NCBI GenBank assembly: GCA_039000515.1
Contig: JBCFYV010000551.1
Span: 1-64,000, forward strand
Source of the DNA: Timema cristinae
Taxonomy: Eukaryota; Arthropoda; Insecta; Phasmatodea; Timematidae
DNA: 64,000 bases
Reading direction: 5' to 3'
The notes under the pieces are model-generated. The model worked only from the letters and a program-made list of their open reading frames with translations, ran no database searches and was not told where the DNA came from. The position numbers and the translations under genes were made by a program. This document shows, piece by piece, positions 44,883 through 56,140 of this stretch (the first letter of the stretch is position 1; each line of letters begins with the position of its first letter).

Positions 44883-45705
44883 TTACCCTACGTTGCCCAG
44901 CGGGGACCTCGTGGAGGTACCCACCCCGGCCCTTCTAAAGGACCGCCTCCGTATCTTGAATGTAAAGCCGAAGAGACCCTGGGGGCAGCCTTGAGTCAGG
45001 ACCTTCACGGACAACGTCTGTTCAAAGAACAACCCGGTCGTCCGGTTCCTAAAGTAGTCTCTCACCACCTCATACAGGTTCTTCGGACATCCAGTTATCC
45101 TAAGCTTCTCTAGGATCCCGTTCACCAGGCGCTGTAGAAGGAGCCCGAGATGTCCAAATAGACGGCCGTACGTATCAGCAGTCGCTCTTGGAGACTTCAC
45201 GAAGGACCATCTCCAGAGAATCCAAAGTTCCTCCTCCGGGACGAAACCAATACTACCGAGCATCAAGCACATCATATACCTGTATATAGTCCCAGAGTCT
45301 CGAAGCTAGCAGCTTCTGCATCACCTTACCAAGTACGTTGAGGAAAGTCAACGGTCAGTAAGACTTCGGATCCGTCGTGTCCCGATCCGGTGACTTCAAA
45401 AGTATTCTCAGCACTCCTGCCTTCCATGGGTCGGAGAAACAGCCCTCCAGCATCATCTGGTTGGCTATCGCCAGCAGGTATTCGGAGATGCAGCTCCAGG
45501 ACTTCTTCACTATCTCCGCCGTCAGGAGATCCAAACCAGGGGGTTTCTTGTTACGGTAGCTTCGGACCACGTCGTGTAGCTCCTCTCTGTTGAAGAGAGG
45601 AACGTCCACTCCAGCGTAGTCCTTCATCACCTCCACTCTCAGGGCTCGATGTCTCTCAGTGTCCCTGGCAGGGCCATCATCTGGAACAATGACCTTCATC
45701 ACCAC
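44883..45705 (-). pseudogene. R1-like LINE reverse transcriptase fragment
   Basis: The RT of R1 LINEs copies element RNA at a nick in the target DNA. Frame 45355-45705 has the N-terminal block NKKPPGLDLLTAEIVKKSW and WKAGVLRILLKSPDRDTTDP, which are R1 hallmarks (K-PG-D-L-AEIVK, LLKSPD-D-T-P-SY). After a gap with shifts, 44883-45275 has GFVPEEE, then in an alternative frame AVYLDISGSF, which includes the first catalytic Asp, and GCPKNLYEVVRDYFRNR plus a TQGCPQG motif. The catalytic (Y/F)ADD box that should follow is not present; the similarity ends near 44940. At least three frameshifts, not functional. Confidence 0.8.
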
Positions 45706-45742
45706 CCTCGCAGTATTCGCAACATCATCTGTAGCAAGACCA

Positions 45743-45973
45743 TCAACTCTTACCCATGGCGAGCTTGTAAACTAAACCCCATGGGTCTTGGTTACCTGTA
45801 TTGGAGACGAACCCTCTCCAGCTTCCCTCCTTGACTCTTCTCACCGCCCACACGTAGTCGTTCCTGACCCTCTCGTACATGCGTCCAGCCTCTGCGTCCT
45901 GCCTTTTCCTCCGTCTGGTCCGAGTGAACTCCTTCCTCTTCTTGGTCAGCTCTGAAGGACAGGTGGTGTGCAA
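45743..45973 (-). pseudogene. R1-like LINE ORF2, linker before RT
   Basis: A 76-residue frame with a highly basic stretch (KKRKEFTRTRRRKRQDAEAG) followed by RVRNDYVWAVRRVKEGSWRG and a DPWGLVYKLAMGK ending. In R1-clade LINEs the region between endonuclease and RT has just this pattern: a run of Arg-rich helices, a (S)WR(E/G)FV motif and NPWG-YKLxRGK. Its role is not catalytic. The frame is broken at 45743 and continues, after a shift, into 45355-45705. The upstream endonuclease is absent, so the copy is truncated on this side. Confidence 0.7.
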
Positions 45974-46036
45974 GGTGTCATCCTGCCTCCCTTACGTGTT
46001 CTTTGCTTTCGGAGCGTACTTGGCATCTGCTAGTCT

Positions 46037-48353
46037 ATGGTCGGAATGGAGCCTGCGGTTAAGGAGAAGAAAGGTGTTGGCGTCGGGGTCAAGATAAGAC
46101 CACCGAATGAGGTGAGGAAGAATACCGGGACCGGAAAGCGACAGGCACCGGTCAGGAAGAAGTTAGCGGCGAGCGGCGTGGGATCCGCCATCAACGGCAG
46201 GCTTGTGCTGCCCGTCCTTTCTGGGGAAGTTAAAAGTTTCCGCTCGTGGGGACTGAAGGTTCCTCCGGTCAGGAAGGAGCTCGTGCTGGCTGGCAAGATG
46301 TCCACCACAAACCTGAAGGTGGGAGCTTCAGCGCCAGCTGCCCTTTCGAGGGACAACAAGCCTGCGGTTGCTACCGAAGCCATGTGGGCCACTCCAATTC
46401 CCAGAGCCGAGCGTGCCGCTGGCCGAGGCGAGCGGGATTCACCGTTGGGCGACAAATTGGCCCTTTCTAGGGCCAACAAGGCTGGCGTGACCCCCCAATT
46501 TACTGGGGAGTTTAGCGAAAGATACGGCCTAGTGAGTGAAGGCAGTGGGGCCCCCCAAAATATCGGAGGTGAGCGTGCCGCTTCCCGCACCCGGCAAGAG
46601 TCACCTTCGAGTGGTGAATCAGTCCTTTCTAGGGCCAACATAACGGCCAGCGTGACCTCGCCAACTACCGGCGAGGTGGGCGCAGTCGGCTAGGGTGAAG
46701 CCAGCGGGGCCCCTCCAGCTACTGGGGCATCCGGTAGTGCACCCTCGGGCCTTGGCTCACCGGGAAATGCCAGTACCCTTCAAAGCGTTGGCAGCAATGC
46801 TGATGTGGGTGAGCCCAGTGGGGGCTCTCCAACTACAGGAGGTGAACGTGCCATTGATGGCCAAAAAGTGCTGGAGGCCCTTTTTATGGCCAACAGCCTG
46901 CAAACCGGGAAGGATGGTGAAAGCTCACCAACGGAAGCCTTTACCATGGGGAGCCTAGCCGTCCTTCACCAGTAAAGACCACTGTAAGCGGCTCCGACAC
47001 AAGCGTAAACGCAAGGATCTCAAAAACCCGCGTCAACTCCGACACCTCCCAAGGGGTAAGAAACGCCCATCTGAATTTTCTTCAGACTTGGATGACCGGG
47101 TCGCACGATTCGCGCGTGTTGACAGCTTGTGCGAGTCCGTGGACGTGGAGGGACTGTCTTCAGGACCAGACCTCCCGTTGATGCGTATCAAGTCGAGCCA
47201 GGGGTCCGATGATGAGTCTGAAGGATTTCTGACCGTAAGACCCCACCGAAGGGGAAGGCTGGCAACCAGGAAGTTGCTGGGGGCAACCCTAACCATTTAG
47301 GTGGTAGCTCTAGTGATAAGAGCGAGGTTAGCGGTGGCCAGGGCCAGGGTGAGCCAGTGCTGGGTAAAGGTGGAAGCGGCGGAAACCTACGGGTAACAAA
47401 ACGCAAACCATGCCTCACCCCACCTGGTACTAGTGGCTCTGGGCCAGCTGGCAGAGCAAAGGGAAGATCCCTCCCCATCATATTGTGTGATGTGGAGGAC
47501 TACTCCAAGTTGGCGAGAGCCAGCCGGTTCAAGGTTCGAGAGCCTGTGGAGGTGGTCGGGCAGCCGGGGACCGAGTGCGTCTTCAGTGTGGGTCGGAAAG
47601 AGATTACTGTGCCCTCCAGAAGTTATTGCCGGCTTGGGTCCGGCATTGGTCCAACGAGCTGGGAAGGGAGTGACTGGTCAGGGTCATGGTGAAGGGACTC
47701 CTGACTCGGATAAACCCTGACGACATCCAGGAAGAGCTAGTGGAGATGAGCTTCCCCGTGAAATCCATCACCCAGATGCTCTCCATTGGAAGCGGGATCA
47801 GAAGACCGAAGAAAGGCAGCGGTTGCCGAACTTTGTTGTCTCTCTGACGCCCGGGGAGCACACCGAAAGGCTGTACTCCATATCAGTCCTGTTCGGGCTC
47901 CGCATCAGGGTGGAGAAGTACAAGTCTCCGGAGGCCCGGTTCAATGCAAGAACTGTTTCCGATTTGGTCATGTGCGGAGGGATCTCCGTGCTAACCCTAG
48001 GTGTGGGTTTCTATGGTGGTGACCACGAGAGGGGCGGGTGCCGGAGGAGAGACGAACTCCCCCGAAGTGCATGCACTGCTCAGGAGCTCATTCTTCGGTG
48101 TGGTGGGGCTGTCCCATGTACAGGTCCTTGCGGTGGCAGGGAATGTGCTTGCCTCCAAGAGTCAAGAAGGGAGGAAGGATTGGCTAAGCGAAGGCCAGAA
48201 GCCCTCGGGGCACGTTGTGGGATGGAGGGTAGCAGTGTCTCCAGCTCCAGCTCCAACACCATAGCCACTGGTACAATCTTTTGCCAGTGTCCTGTCAAAG
48301 AGACCAACCCCTCCACCTCAGGTCGAGGCACCTACCAAAGTCACCATACCTGA
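46037..48353 (+). pseudogene. LINE ORF1 (Gag-like, PRE/C2HC and zinc knuckles)
   Basis: ORF1 proteins of Jockey/R1 LINEs bind the element RNA. The frame from ATG 46037 encodes a basic, then Gly/Ser/Ala-rich low-complexity part of 218 residues, meets TAG at 46691-46693 and stays open for another 95 codons. After a shift a basic HKRKRKDLKNPRQ region and an acidic Ser-rich part (to 47300) follow. Near 47690-47800, in a third frame, KGLLTRINPDDIQEELVEMS and SITQML match the PRE_C2HC region. Near 47938-48010 is GPVQCKNCFRFGHVRRDLRA, a CCHC-type knuckle, and near 48060-48110 a CMHCSGAHSSVWWGCP second knuckle. At least four frame changes and one stop: dead. Confidence 0.75.
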
Positions 48354-48758
48354 ACTGGTGGCATCCGTTACTACCCTTTCGGTGAGGGCACGCCCGAGAC
48401 TGCTCCTCTCCCTACTTTAACCCCACCACTCCCGCAACCCTCACCTCTACCCCTTCACCTTTTCACCCTTCCAACCCTTTCCTACCACTCCCAACTCCTA
48501 CCCGTGCTACCCCTGCCACCCCCACACCTGACCTGCTACCCACAACCCGAGAATGATACAGCAAAGCTCAATATTTGCATTGAGCTAATCAAGGGTATTC
48601 CCGAACTGGACTCATGGGACTTTTCATTGAGTCTCTTGAGGAAGGGCCAAGAGTCTCCGAGGACGTAACCGTGGCAACCTGGTCATGGAGAACATCACCC
48701 TCTACCTGGTATCTCATGGCAGTACACCCGAATAGAGGACCACCAGTGTGAAGGAGCT

Positions 48759-49400
48759 CATGGTCACACTCTGGAACGCCAACGGAGTCGCGGGGAAGAA
48801 GGCTGAGCTTGAAAGTGTTCTGGCAAAGCATCGTGTCGATGTAATTCTTTGGGAGAAAACCCACTTGCGCTCCGCAATGAGCTTTCGTTAGCAGAGTTTA
48901 TCTGCCATCGAAGTGACCGAGCGGGGGTTGTGGGAAGGGGCGGGATGGCGGTCCTGGTCCGGAGGAGCCTTGACCATCACGTCATCTCACTTCCTCCCCT
49001 CCAACACATGGAAGCATCGGCTATCCAACTGGTGACCTTGACAGGCCCAGTGCGTCTAATTTCCATCTATTTCCCACCCTACCGCCAGTTAGACCGGGCT
49101 ACAAGGGCTGACATGGAGGTGGCTAATTATAGGTACCCCGCTGTTTTAATCGGTGGTGATTTCAATGATAAAACCCTTCATGTGGCTCTAGGATTATGTG
49201 CACTCATGGTGGATATTGCTCCGTGACGTCATAGATCTACTTGGCCTGGTGGATTCCAGCCCTTCCATCCCTACCCACTTTCCTCTCAATCTCATTGGTT
49301 TCCCGGACGTCCTAGACTTCGTTGTCTCCAAGGGATCAGGGGGTGGTAGTGCTAAGTCTCTATCTGAGCTAGACTCAGATCACAACCCGTTCTTGTGAAC
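48759..49400 (+). pseudogene. LINE AP-type endonuclease
   Basis: This enzyme nicks the target DNA. The start LMVTLWNANGVAGKKAELES is the typical N-terminal W/Q-NAxG motif. The E-T-H motif appears as ILWEKTHLRS, with one extra codon-like insertion. After a shift GGMAVLVRRSL, a VTLTGPVRLISIYFPPYR strand and GGDFN (the metal-binding GDxN) follow, and after another shift ELDSDHNPFL gives the terminal SDH catalytic motif. The order and spacing are those of Jockey-clade endonucleases of about 230 residues. At least two frameshifts, so not active. Confidence 0.8.
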
Positions 49401-49682
49401 CTAGGACGCGTGGTGTCCTTCATAGAACCCCCTTCCCCCCGATAAACATGACATAAAGCGCACTGACTGGGACAGGTTTACGAATGTGTTGAGAGAGAGG
49501 TTGGGACCCACCCCTACCTTTCTAACAGCAGCAGAAATCGATCTCGGTGCGGAGTTCATAACTTCCCACCATCAAGGGGTCGCTCTAAGCTTCGACCGAG
49601 GCCCCTCCTAAAGGGCGCCACAGGCTTCTTTGCCCGATTTTATCCCAAGGCACGTCCGGAGAAAAAATCTGTTGAGGAAGGC

Positions 49683-50480
49683 TTGGCAATCTCTAGGGAC
49701 CCAGTGGACAAGGCCAACTGGAGCCGCAAAGTCCATGCGGTTCGGGAGAATGTCCGAGAATACCAGAACAGTGTCTGGAAGGACAAGATTGAGAGCCTGT
49801 GCGTGAAGGACAGGTCCCTGTGGCAGATGAAGAGGAACTTGATGCGTGTCGCCGCACCAAGTCCATCTATGTGTGGGTCACAACGGGGTAGCTAACTACA
49901 ACCAGGAGAAGACCAATGCTCTCGCTGAGCACTTTATAGCCGCAATTTGTACCGACTGACAACCCCGTTTCGTACGTGGCTCGGGCTCGGTGCGGTCTCG
50001 TACAGACACTTTGGGGGGGAAAAGAACCCCCCCAAGGGGGCCGAAATTGTGGGCATAGCCCCTTAAGAAAAAAGGGCCCCCGGGGGCCCATGGTTTCATA
50101 ACGCCCGGCCTCAAAAAATGCCCTTTGGGGGTGATTAAATTTCCCCCGGGGGTTTTTCAAAACCCTCCGTTTCTGATCATTTCCCCCCCGGGCTGGAAGA
50201 CGCCAAAGTCCTCTGCTTTCATAAGCCCGGGGGGAAAGGGTCCCCGGGCCCAGCCCGTCCTACCGCCGATCGCTTTCTCGATGTTGGGAAAATTTTTGAA
50301 CACTTAACGAAAGAGACGCCCAAAAAATTTTTCGGGCGGACACTTTTGGGGGAAAGAGAAATTCGGTTTGGATGGGCACGCTTTGTCCCCTAACTCGTCC
50401 CGGGGCCCTGTAGCAGGTCACGAGGGGAAATTCAACATCAAAAGGGGGGAAAGAGTTGCTTTTTCGACGGCAAAGGCCTT
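49683..50480 (+). pseudogene. LINE endonuclease-RT linker and RT remnant
   Basis: Residues from 49683 (SRDPVDKANWSRKVHAVREN and SLWQMKRNLMRV) match the linker of Jockey-clade LINEs, where a DRSLWxxxRxLM pattern precedes the RT. RT words are still visible in the damaged stretch: a PPGWK word near 50180, HKPG-like sequence near 50220, a PIAFSMLGKFL box near 50265-50305 that stands for PISLLSxLGKxxE, and FGxxxHS- and AFSTAKAF-like words toward 50480. The rest of RT cannot be followed. Whether the damage is biological or from base calling cannot be told from the sequence alone. Confidence 0.55.
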
Positions 50481-53400
50481 TGGGCCCTTTTTGGGCCCAA
50501 GGTTTTCCCCTTTTTAAAATTTTCTTTCCCTGAACCTGCCCTTTTACCTTGTTTTAACTGTTCCCAAACTTTCTATACCAAACCCCAAAACCCTTTTTCC
50601 CCTAAATATGGGGGAAAAACCCCAAACCCCAAACCAAAGCATCCCGGGGGGGGGGTGCCGCGGGGTTCCAGGGGGGGCCCCGTGCACTTCATCCGTATGG
50701 AAAAGACTTCCAAATCCCCAGACAAAAATTGGCACTGTATGCGGGCACTTTTTTATAGTAAAGGAAATTGTGGCGAGGGGAGTGGTGGGGAAAGGGGGCT
50801 CCAGCCACCCGGGCCAGTTGGGAAAAGGGGGGGTGACCACCCGGAAACAAATATTTAAAGTGGGAAAAGTGCAGCAGTGCCTTCACAAAAAAGAAAGTTC
50901 TCCCGGGGCCCCCCCCCCCCCTCGATTTTGGGGAAAGATCAATGGGGGGAATGTTAAAACCTTGGGGGTTCGCTGAAACACCAAAAGCCTGGGGACGACA
51001 CGAAAGAGACCCCTTTTTCAAGGGGGAGGGAAAGGCTGGGAAACCCCAAACCCATTTTCTTAAAAGGTGTAGCACCCCCTTTTTCAAGGAACGGTTTGAC
51101 CTGTTTCAACATTTCTCAGGGGCCCATCCCCGACAGCGGGCCCCCCTTTGGGGGCCCCCGGGGGACACTATATGAGAAAAAGGGAAACAGGGTTTCCAGA
51201 GCAGGGTTGAGGTCATTGTGGATGACCTTTGGGATGTCCCGGGGGAAAGCCCCCGCATCTGACCCGGAAAAGCCTACCCTCCCCAAAACCTCTTCTAGAT
51301 CGGGGGAGTCCTTTTCCGGGCCGATTTCCGTTGCCCGCAAAACCCCTTTTCCAAGGCTTGGGGAAATAGTCTCCACCCCGGTGGGGGCGTTTTTCGTCCG
51401 AAAGCCCCGCCCGGGGGAAACCGGGGGTGCATCAGTGGTTTTTGGGGGGGTCCCACCCCCCATTTTGGGGGTCTTCGCACTAACCTAAAAACCCTTATTT
51501 GGGTTTCCCCAAAAAACCCTTTTCCCCCCCTATTTTCAATTTAAAGGTTTTTTTCGGTTTTTTTTTTCCGAACCGGGGGAAAAGCAAACCCCTCCTTTTT
51601 TTTTTGAAAAACCCCCCCGGGGTTTTTCCCAAATTTTGGGGGGGGACATGTTGGGCTTTCTCTCGTTCTCCCCCCCCAGGGGGGGCAAAAATGCCTTTTT
51701 TCTGTTACTGGGGACCCCCGGGTCCCCTTCCCCTCTTTTCCAACCCCCTCGCCCCCAAAGGGTCGACGATCGTAAGCGGGTCTCCCTCGCCCGCGTCAAG
51801 GCCCCCCTCCCTCCTCGAAAAACCTGATCCTTTTTATATCTCCCGTAGTACTGTTTTTGGACAAATTGATAAGGGAAAAAGAATATAGTTTTTTTGAATA
51901 CAGGAAAATCACCAAAAAAAGAACTTAAATTCAAATCTTCACGCGGTCGGGACGCCCCTTTTTGGCGCACGCCACTTGGACGCAGCCTCCTGAGGGGGGG
52001 AGGACCTACGTCTTAAAAAAAATGTGTTGTAATTCTCAAAAACCTTAGCGTCGTTGCCTGTATGATTGGTGGGCGGAATAAGTTTTGGATAGTTTTCTCG
52101 GAAGTTTGGGTTATAGGAATTTACATGAGACCCGTAAATGGCCGCAAAAAATCTGAGGCTGTGCTTGAAGTTGTATCGTGCTTGGGGACGTGGGGGGGAA
52201 ATGTTTTTGCGTTAAATGTCGTGTGACTTTTCGGGGCGGAAAACCATAAAGTCCCACGCCTTTAGTCAATAAAGATGGCGCCAATGCGTCCCGGGCTTGG
52301 TGGTGGTCGTGTTGTGAAAGGTGGCTATAACTGTAGTAATTTTTGGGGGAAAGGTATTTTGCATGAAATGTTAATAGTAGGCTATAATATATTGGTGATG
52401 ATATTTAGGAATCTCCCTATGATCCGGGGTTGTTTTAAACACTTCAAAATATTCTTGAAAAAGGAGTATTAAAATTTTACAATATATTCCCCTTTCCCTT
52501 TTTAAGAAAACTTATTTAACGCTACAATATTTGAGAAAAATTTAAATAAAGCATCATTCAAAAATAAACGCAAGAAATCAGATTAATTTTTGAAAGGACT
52601 GTAATATTAAAATATGTTTTTTAAAAAAACCTATGAGATGAATTTTTAAGCTGTGCTCTTCGTTGAAATAAAAATATCTTGTTGGAAAGTGAAGGAATGA
52701 TTGTGTTTTTATAAACAATTTAAAAACCCCCAAAATAAATTAATGGATAAAATTGGAAATATGGTAAGTTCATGGTCCATATTAACAAATGGCCACCATC
52801 TTGTTTTTCAATAAATTTTTTTTAAAAAATAATTTGTGCAATATTAAGGTTGAAATTTAATTACAAATGTTATTAAATAAGCTGAACCATTTAAAATTTC
52901 AGAGATTTTTTAAAACCACAAAGCAAAATTTTTTGGGAATTTTTTGGAAAAAAAATTTTTTAGCAATTTTATTGAAAAAGGTCGGAAATTTAAAGTTATG
53001 GGGGCAAAAAAGAAGTTTTAGGTTAAAACAAATATTTTATCTCAATTTGAAGGAAAAAAAAAAGTCCCCGGTGTCCCGGACAGACTTTCTCGCCCCATTA
53101 CGTTAAAAATAGAAACATTTACTAAAAACTCATAAGCTCATTAAAAGAAATAATATTTATTGTTGCAGAACATAAAAGAACAAAAAAACATCACATTTAA
53201 CAAAAAATGTAACAATAATTCCTCATTTCCCAGCCTATGTTTAAAAATATATATTTCCCATCTTTCGGAAATTATTGGTTTTTAAAATTATTTCATTTAA
53301 AGTTTTTTTTTAAAAAGTCTTACAACTTTTCAATTATAAAAAAAATTTTTTATTTAACAAATTGCGTAGTTTTTTCAAAATTGTTTTATCGCTAAAGTAA

Positions 53401-53800
53401 AAACCATAATCACTTTATCGGTAAAATTAGTTGATCATTTTGTTTTTAATATTAAAAAAGTGCTGGATAACAATTTTAAATTTAAATCTTTGCACCCGAT
53501 TTCGAAAAAAGTCTTGTAAATACCCTTAATTTAGGGTTGAATAGATGATTCCAAACACTCCTATTTTTATAACCCTTAATACCCCAGATACCAGGTTTCA
53601 ACCCCCGGCAAAATGGTATCGGCTCTTAGCCAAGATACAAACAAGACAGACAATTGAAAATCCCCCCTTTTTTTAGAAAGCATATAAAACGAAAATACTC
53701 GTCTTTAATCACGAGGTTAAAAAAATACCAATGCCAATGTTATATTTTACCTGTATTGGAATAATTTAAAAATTACACAGATCTGGCAGGTTTCTGGAAT
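50010..53800. other. homopolymer-inflated stretch, probably low-quality sequence
   Basis: Runs of 5-13 identical bases occur every few dozen positions, first G and C (50010-51830), then A and T (52000-53700). Examples are G runs at 50020, 50647 and 50820, C runs at 50908 and 51657, T runs at 51558 and 51598. The runs affect both LINE sequence (to 50480) and unrelated AT-rich DNA, including a copy of the dispersed repeat (53300-53725), so they are a property of the sequence data and not of one element. Frames within it are not credible. Confidence 0.6.
53300..53725 (-). repeat. dispersed non-coding repeat, copy 3 of 3
   Basis: The reverse complement follows copy 2 (29508-29940): CGTGATTAAAGACGAGTATT, a TTGTCTGTCTTGTTTGTATC stretch, GCCGATACCATTTTGCC, AACCTGGTATCTGGGG, AACCCTAAATTAAGGGTA. 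Homopolymers are longer than in copies 1 and 2. Confidence 0.55.
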
Positions 53801-55010
53801 ATTCGGGGACCCCGAAGAGAGAAACTAGTGACCTCGCCTTTCCTCTGTGATTTTTAGGGGTGAAACGTGTGACCTCCAATTAATAATACTGGTCAGTCTA
53901 TTAGCAAATACAATTATTACCTTTACGTTAATTAAACTTTAGTTATTCTAGATCACTGCATAGCTGTTGTTCCACAATATAACATTTTGTTATAAATGAC
54001 TTATTCAACCAATACATACAAATAATACTTGAAGATCTCTTCCTCCTGTTGATATTATATTGTCTTCTTTCTGGCTTTAAATGTCCAGAAACTCTTAAAC
54101 ATAGAACGATTCGAGTAAGAAGAACAATTTATTTCGATTTTGTGTTAAAAGGGATAATTTGATATTTCCCATTTTTAGATTTTTTAAAAGCTAAGGGAGC
54201 TTATATTGTAAAAGTTTAGTAGACTGTTCTACTGGCTGGTGAAGGGACACATAACATGGAGTTTTAAATAACAATGCATATAACATGAAAATATTCTGCT
54301 ACTCACAATATAGTTTCTTTTAAAATTATTTGCTATACGTATGTAAAATAAATATTTTAACTAGATAAAATAAAACTAACATAATATGTATCTAGGAAAC
54401 CATTATTATAATATATTGAAAACATTATGTTTCCCTGGCAAAAATACTAATCAATGATTGATTGTAAAAAACGAAAGAGTTTGTTTAATGAAGCTAAGAT
54501 TTATAAGAAATGTAAACACCAATATTACACGCGATACTGTAATATAATATTATAAACGACATTACGGGCTAAAAGGATACAAGATACTAAGGGATATCAT
54601 CACCAAGATATTTCGACATCTAATCAAGGTATTCCATGATAAAAACATATATTTTCTATAAGAATCTCACGCATGGGTGTCTATTACTTCTTTATAAGAC
54701 TTTGGGAATAAGGTTAAACAGGTTTTGGTTTTGTAAATATTAACAATGTTTTATTTAACTTTTCTTATGTATTCCGCACGGATTCCGTGACGTGTGAACA
54801 GCTAGCAATTTCCGTACAGATCAAACCGCGCGGACTAATCCGACCGTTGAACGTAATTCTTTCCCCGGGCAAAGATTCCCCACGCAGATGGCTGGGTTAT
54901 ATGATAGCTCGTGTATTAGAAATCACACATTTGTAGCCGATGACTTCCCTAAGTCCCTCATAGACTCTCTGCCTTAAACTATGAGTGAAGAATGACCCTG
55001 GTCACGGGAT
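53801..55010. other. no gene recognised
   Basis: AT-rich, normal-looking sequence with no domain-bearing frame and no repeat recognised elsewhere in the window. Confidence 0.5.
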
Positions 55011-55014
55011 GAAT

Positions 55015-55084
55015 CCTGGATAGCTCAGTGGTTAGAGCAGTGGCGTACTAAGCCAAAGGTCCCGGGTTTTATTCCGTGTCCAGG
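55015..55084 (+). repeat. tRNA-like sequence (pseudo-tRNA or SINE head)
   Basis: CCTGGATAGCTCAGTGGTTA and the closing TCCAGG form a six-pair acceptor stem. A GCTC/GAGC D-stem and a TGGC/GCCA anticodon stem with ACT in the anticodon place are present. The T-arm is broken: GGTTTTATTCC replaces the GGTTCGAATCC box B and its stem does not pair. An ACT anticodon without a long variable arm is not a normal tRNA, so a SINE head or dead tRNA copy is more likely. Confidence 0.55.
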
Positions 55085-55312
55085 TGTTATTTTCAATTTT
55101 TAGAATATGATATATGTGTGGAGTGATCCCTCACTAAATGTATACATAATAACTTCGGCTATTTGATTCTTATCAAAAAGTCTGTTAACAAGTCCATTAA
55201 GATGTTGGATCACTAAAAACTCAGGATATTCAGAATTCTGGGGAGATGCCCTAAAGAAAAGTTCTAAATTGAGTTTTGTAGACCGGACAGTAGGCAAAGT
55301 ATCCCACCCACC

Positions 55313-55569
55313 ATGCCAAGGTGGTTGCGTGACTACTATCCGCGTTGTGCAGCTCTTGTGGTTGATCTTCTAAGAAAGGGCTCCAAACACCCACAGCTGC
55401 GAAGTCTTAATCAAGATGGTATTGAGAACTTGTTATCAATAATTCGGCAGCAAGATGGGGAGAACAACAACCCCACGCAGGTCAATTTAGAACAGCCCTT
55501 AAAGCCTGTGTCGTGAATGTATTTTGTTCCTCACGTTCAAAAGTAAGCTCTTATCTCAGGCTTGCCTGA
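55313..55569 (+). pseudogene. P-element-type transposase, C-terminal fragment
   Basis: P-type transposases (and the THAP9 relatives in animals) end with a conserved LNQDxLENFF-xIR-xGG-N-NPT region. Here LNQDGIENLLSIIRQQDGEN starts near 55406 and continues through NNPTQ. The frame then shifts by two bases at about 55486, after which FRTALKACVVNVFCSSRSKV continues the same family region to a stop at 55567-55569. The part before 55400 is not clearly related. The catalytic RNase H-like core and the N-terminal THAP domain are not found nearby; a THAP gene lies 27 kb away and need not be connected. The fragment is short and frameshifted, so it is a relic. Confidence 0.75.
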
Positions 55570-55965
55570 AGAGATTAGTTCGAATCCCTGTCGTGCGTGT
55601 GTACCCAGGCTGGTTTCCTCCCTCATCGTCCATGTCTTGTGGTTGTGTCCCTGACGAGTAGTAAGAAGCACTTCTAAATACCGATAAGCTTAACTTAATG
55701 GCTATTGCGGGGGAGGTAGGGGGTGTTTGATAGGGGGTATTGAATCCAGGTGGACCGTGCCTTACACAGATGCAGGTACATTTTATATCTTCCTAAGCCC
55801 CGATATTACTTAAGAATTTACGCTGGTATATATATTATTTCGTCAAAATATAGTTGCGAACATTAAATTATTTTGTCTGTTGTTATAAGTGGCTTGAGGA
55901 ATAAAGCGGATGTTTTCACTTTATACTTGGGTAGCAATATACCATCACAATTTATTGTATACTTG
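55570..55965. other. no gene recognised
   Basis: A GATTAGTTCGAATCCCTGTC word at 55573-55592 resembles box B of a tRNA-like repeat, followed by a body seen nowhere else in the window. Otherwise nothing. Confidence 0.35.
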
Positions 55966-56140
55966 CATCGATGGCCACATGGTTTAAGGCGTCACTAAAT
56001 GGTGGTGATCAACGTTTGAAGCAAATATTTTGAACACATTATACCTGATCGACCGACAAAATGGCGCGGGTGCAGGAAGTACGGCCGTTCTAAAGGGCAT
56101 TAGCCGTGCTAAAGATATCGAGGTTCTAATCCGGTGTGCA
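55966..56140 (+). repeat. tRNA-Leu-like-head SINE, 5' part
   Basis: It begins ATCGATGGCCACATGGTTTA then AGGCGTCAC. A box B-like GAGGTTCTAATCCGG lies at about 56110-56124. The distance between the boxes is much longer than usual, suggesting an insertion between them, and the shared 3' tail is missing. Confidence 0.55.

Larger units (their letters stand above)
44883..45980 (-). mobile_element. R1-like LINE fragment
   Basis: The minus strand carries the end of the endonuclease-RT linker, then RT, in several frames with shifts. It lacks the endonuclease, ORF1 and the end of RT. The next element (46037 onward, plus) begins 60 bp away, head to head. Confidence 0.75.
46037..50480 (+). mobile_element. 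Jockey-like LINE, broken, 3' part in poor sequence
   Basis: On the plus strand ORF1 with Gag-like and zinc-knuckle regions (46037-48350) is followed by an AP endonuclease (48759-49400), a linker (49683-49895) and recognisable RT words up to about 50480. From 50010 on the sequence is full of stretched homopolymers and the reading frame changes every few codons. No target duplication or poly-A end was found. Confidence 0.75.

Noticed and set aside
46030..46641. 203-residue minus-strand frame opposite LINE ORF1
   Set aside because: It is the antisense shadow of a GC-rich low-complexity coding region on the plus strand; the plus frame has LINE ORF1 features downstream.
50125..51970. Several frames of 60-144 residues in the homopolymer-rich region
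   Set aside because: Compositions are dominated by Gly, Pro, Lys and Phe from stretched runs, with frames open on both strands; only short LINE RT words can be trusted.
55015..55084. Functional tRNA gene
   Set aside because: The T-arm does not pair, box B is mutated, and the apparent ACT anticodon does not fit a tRNA with a short variable arm.
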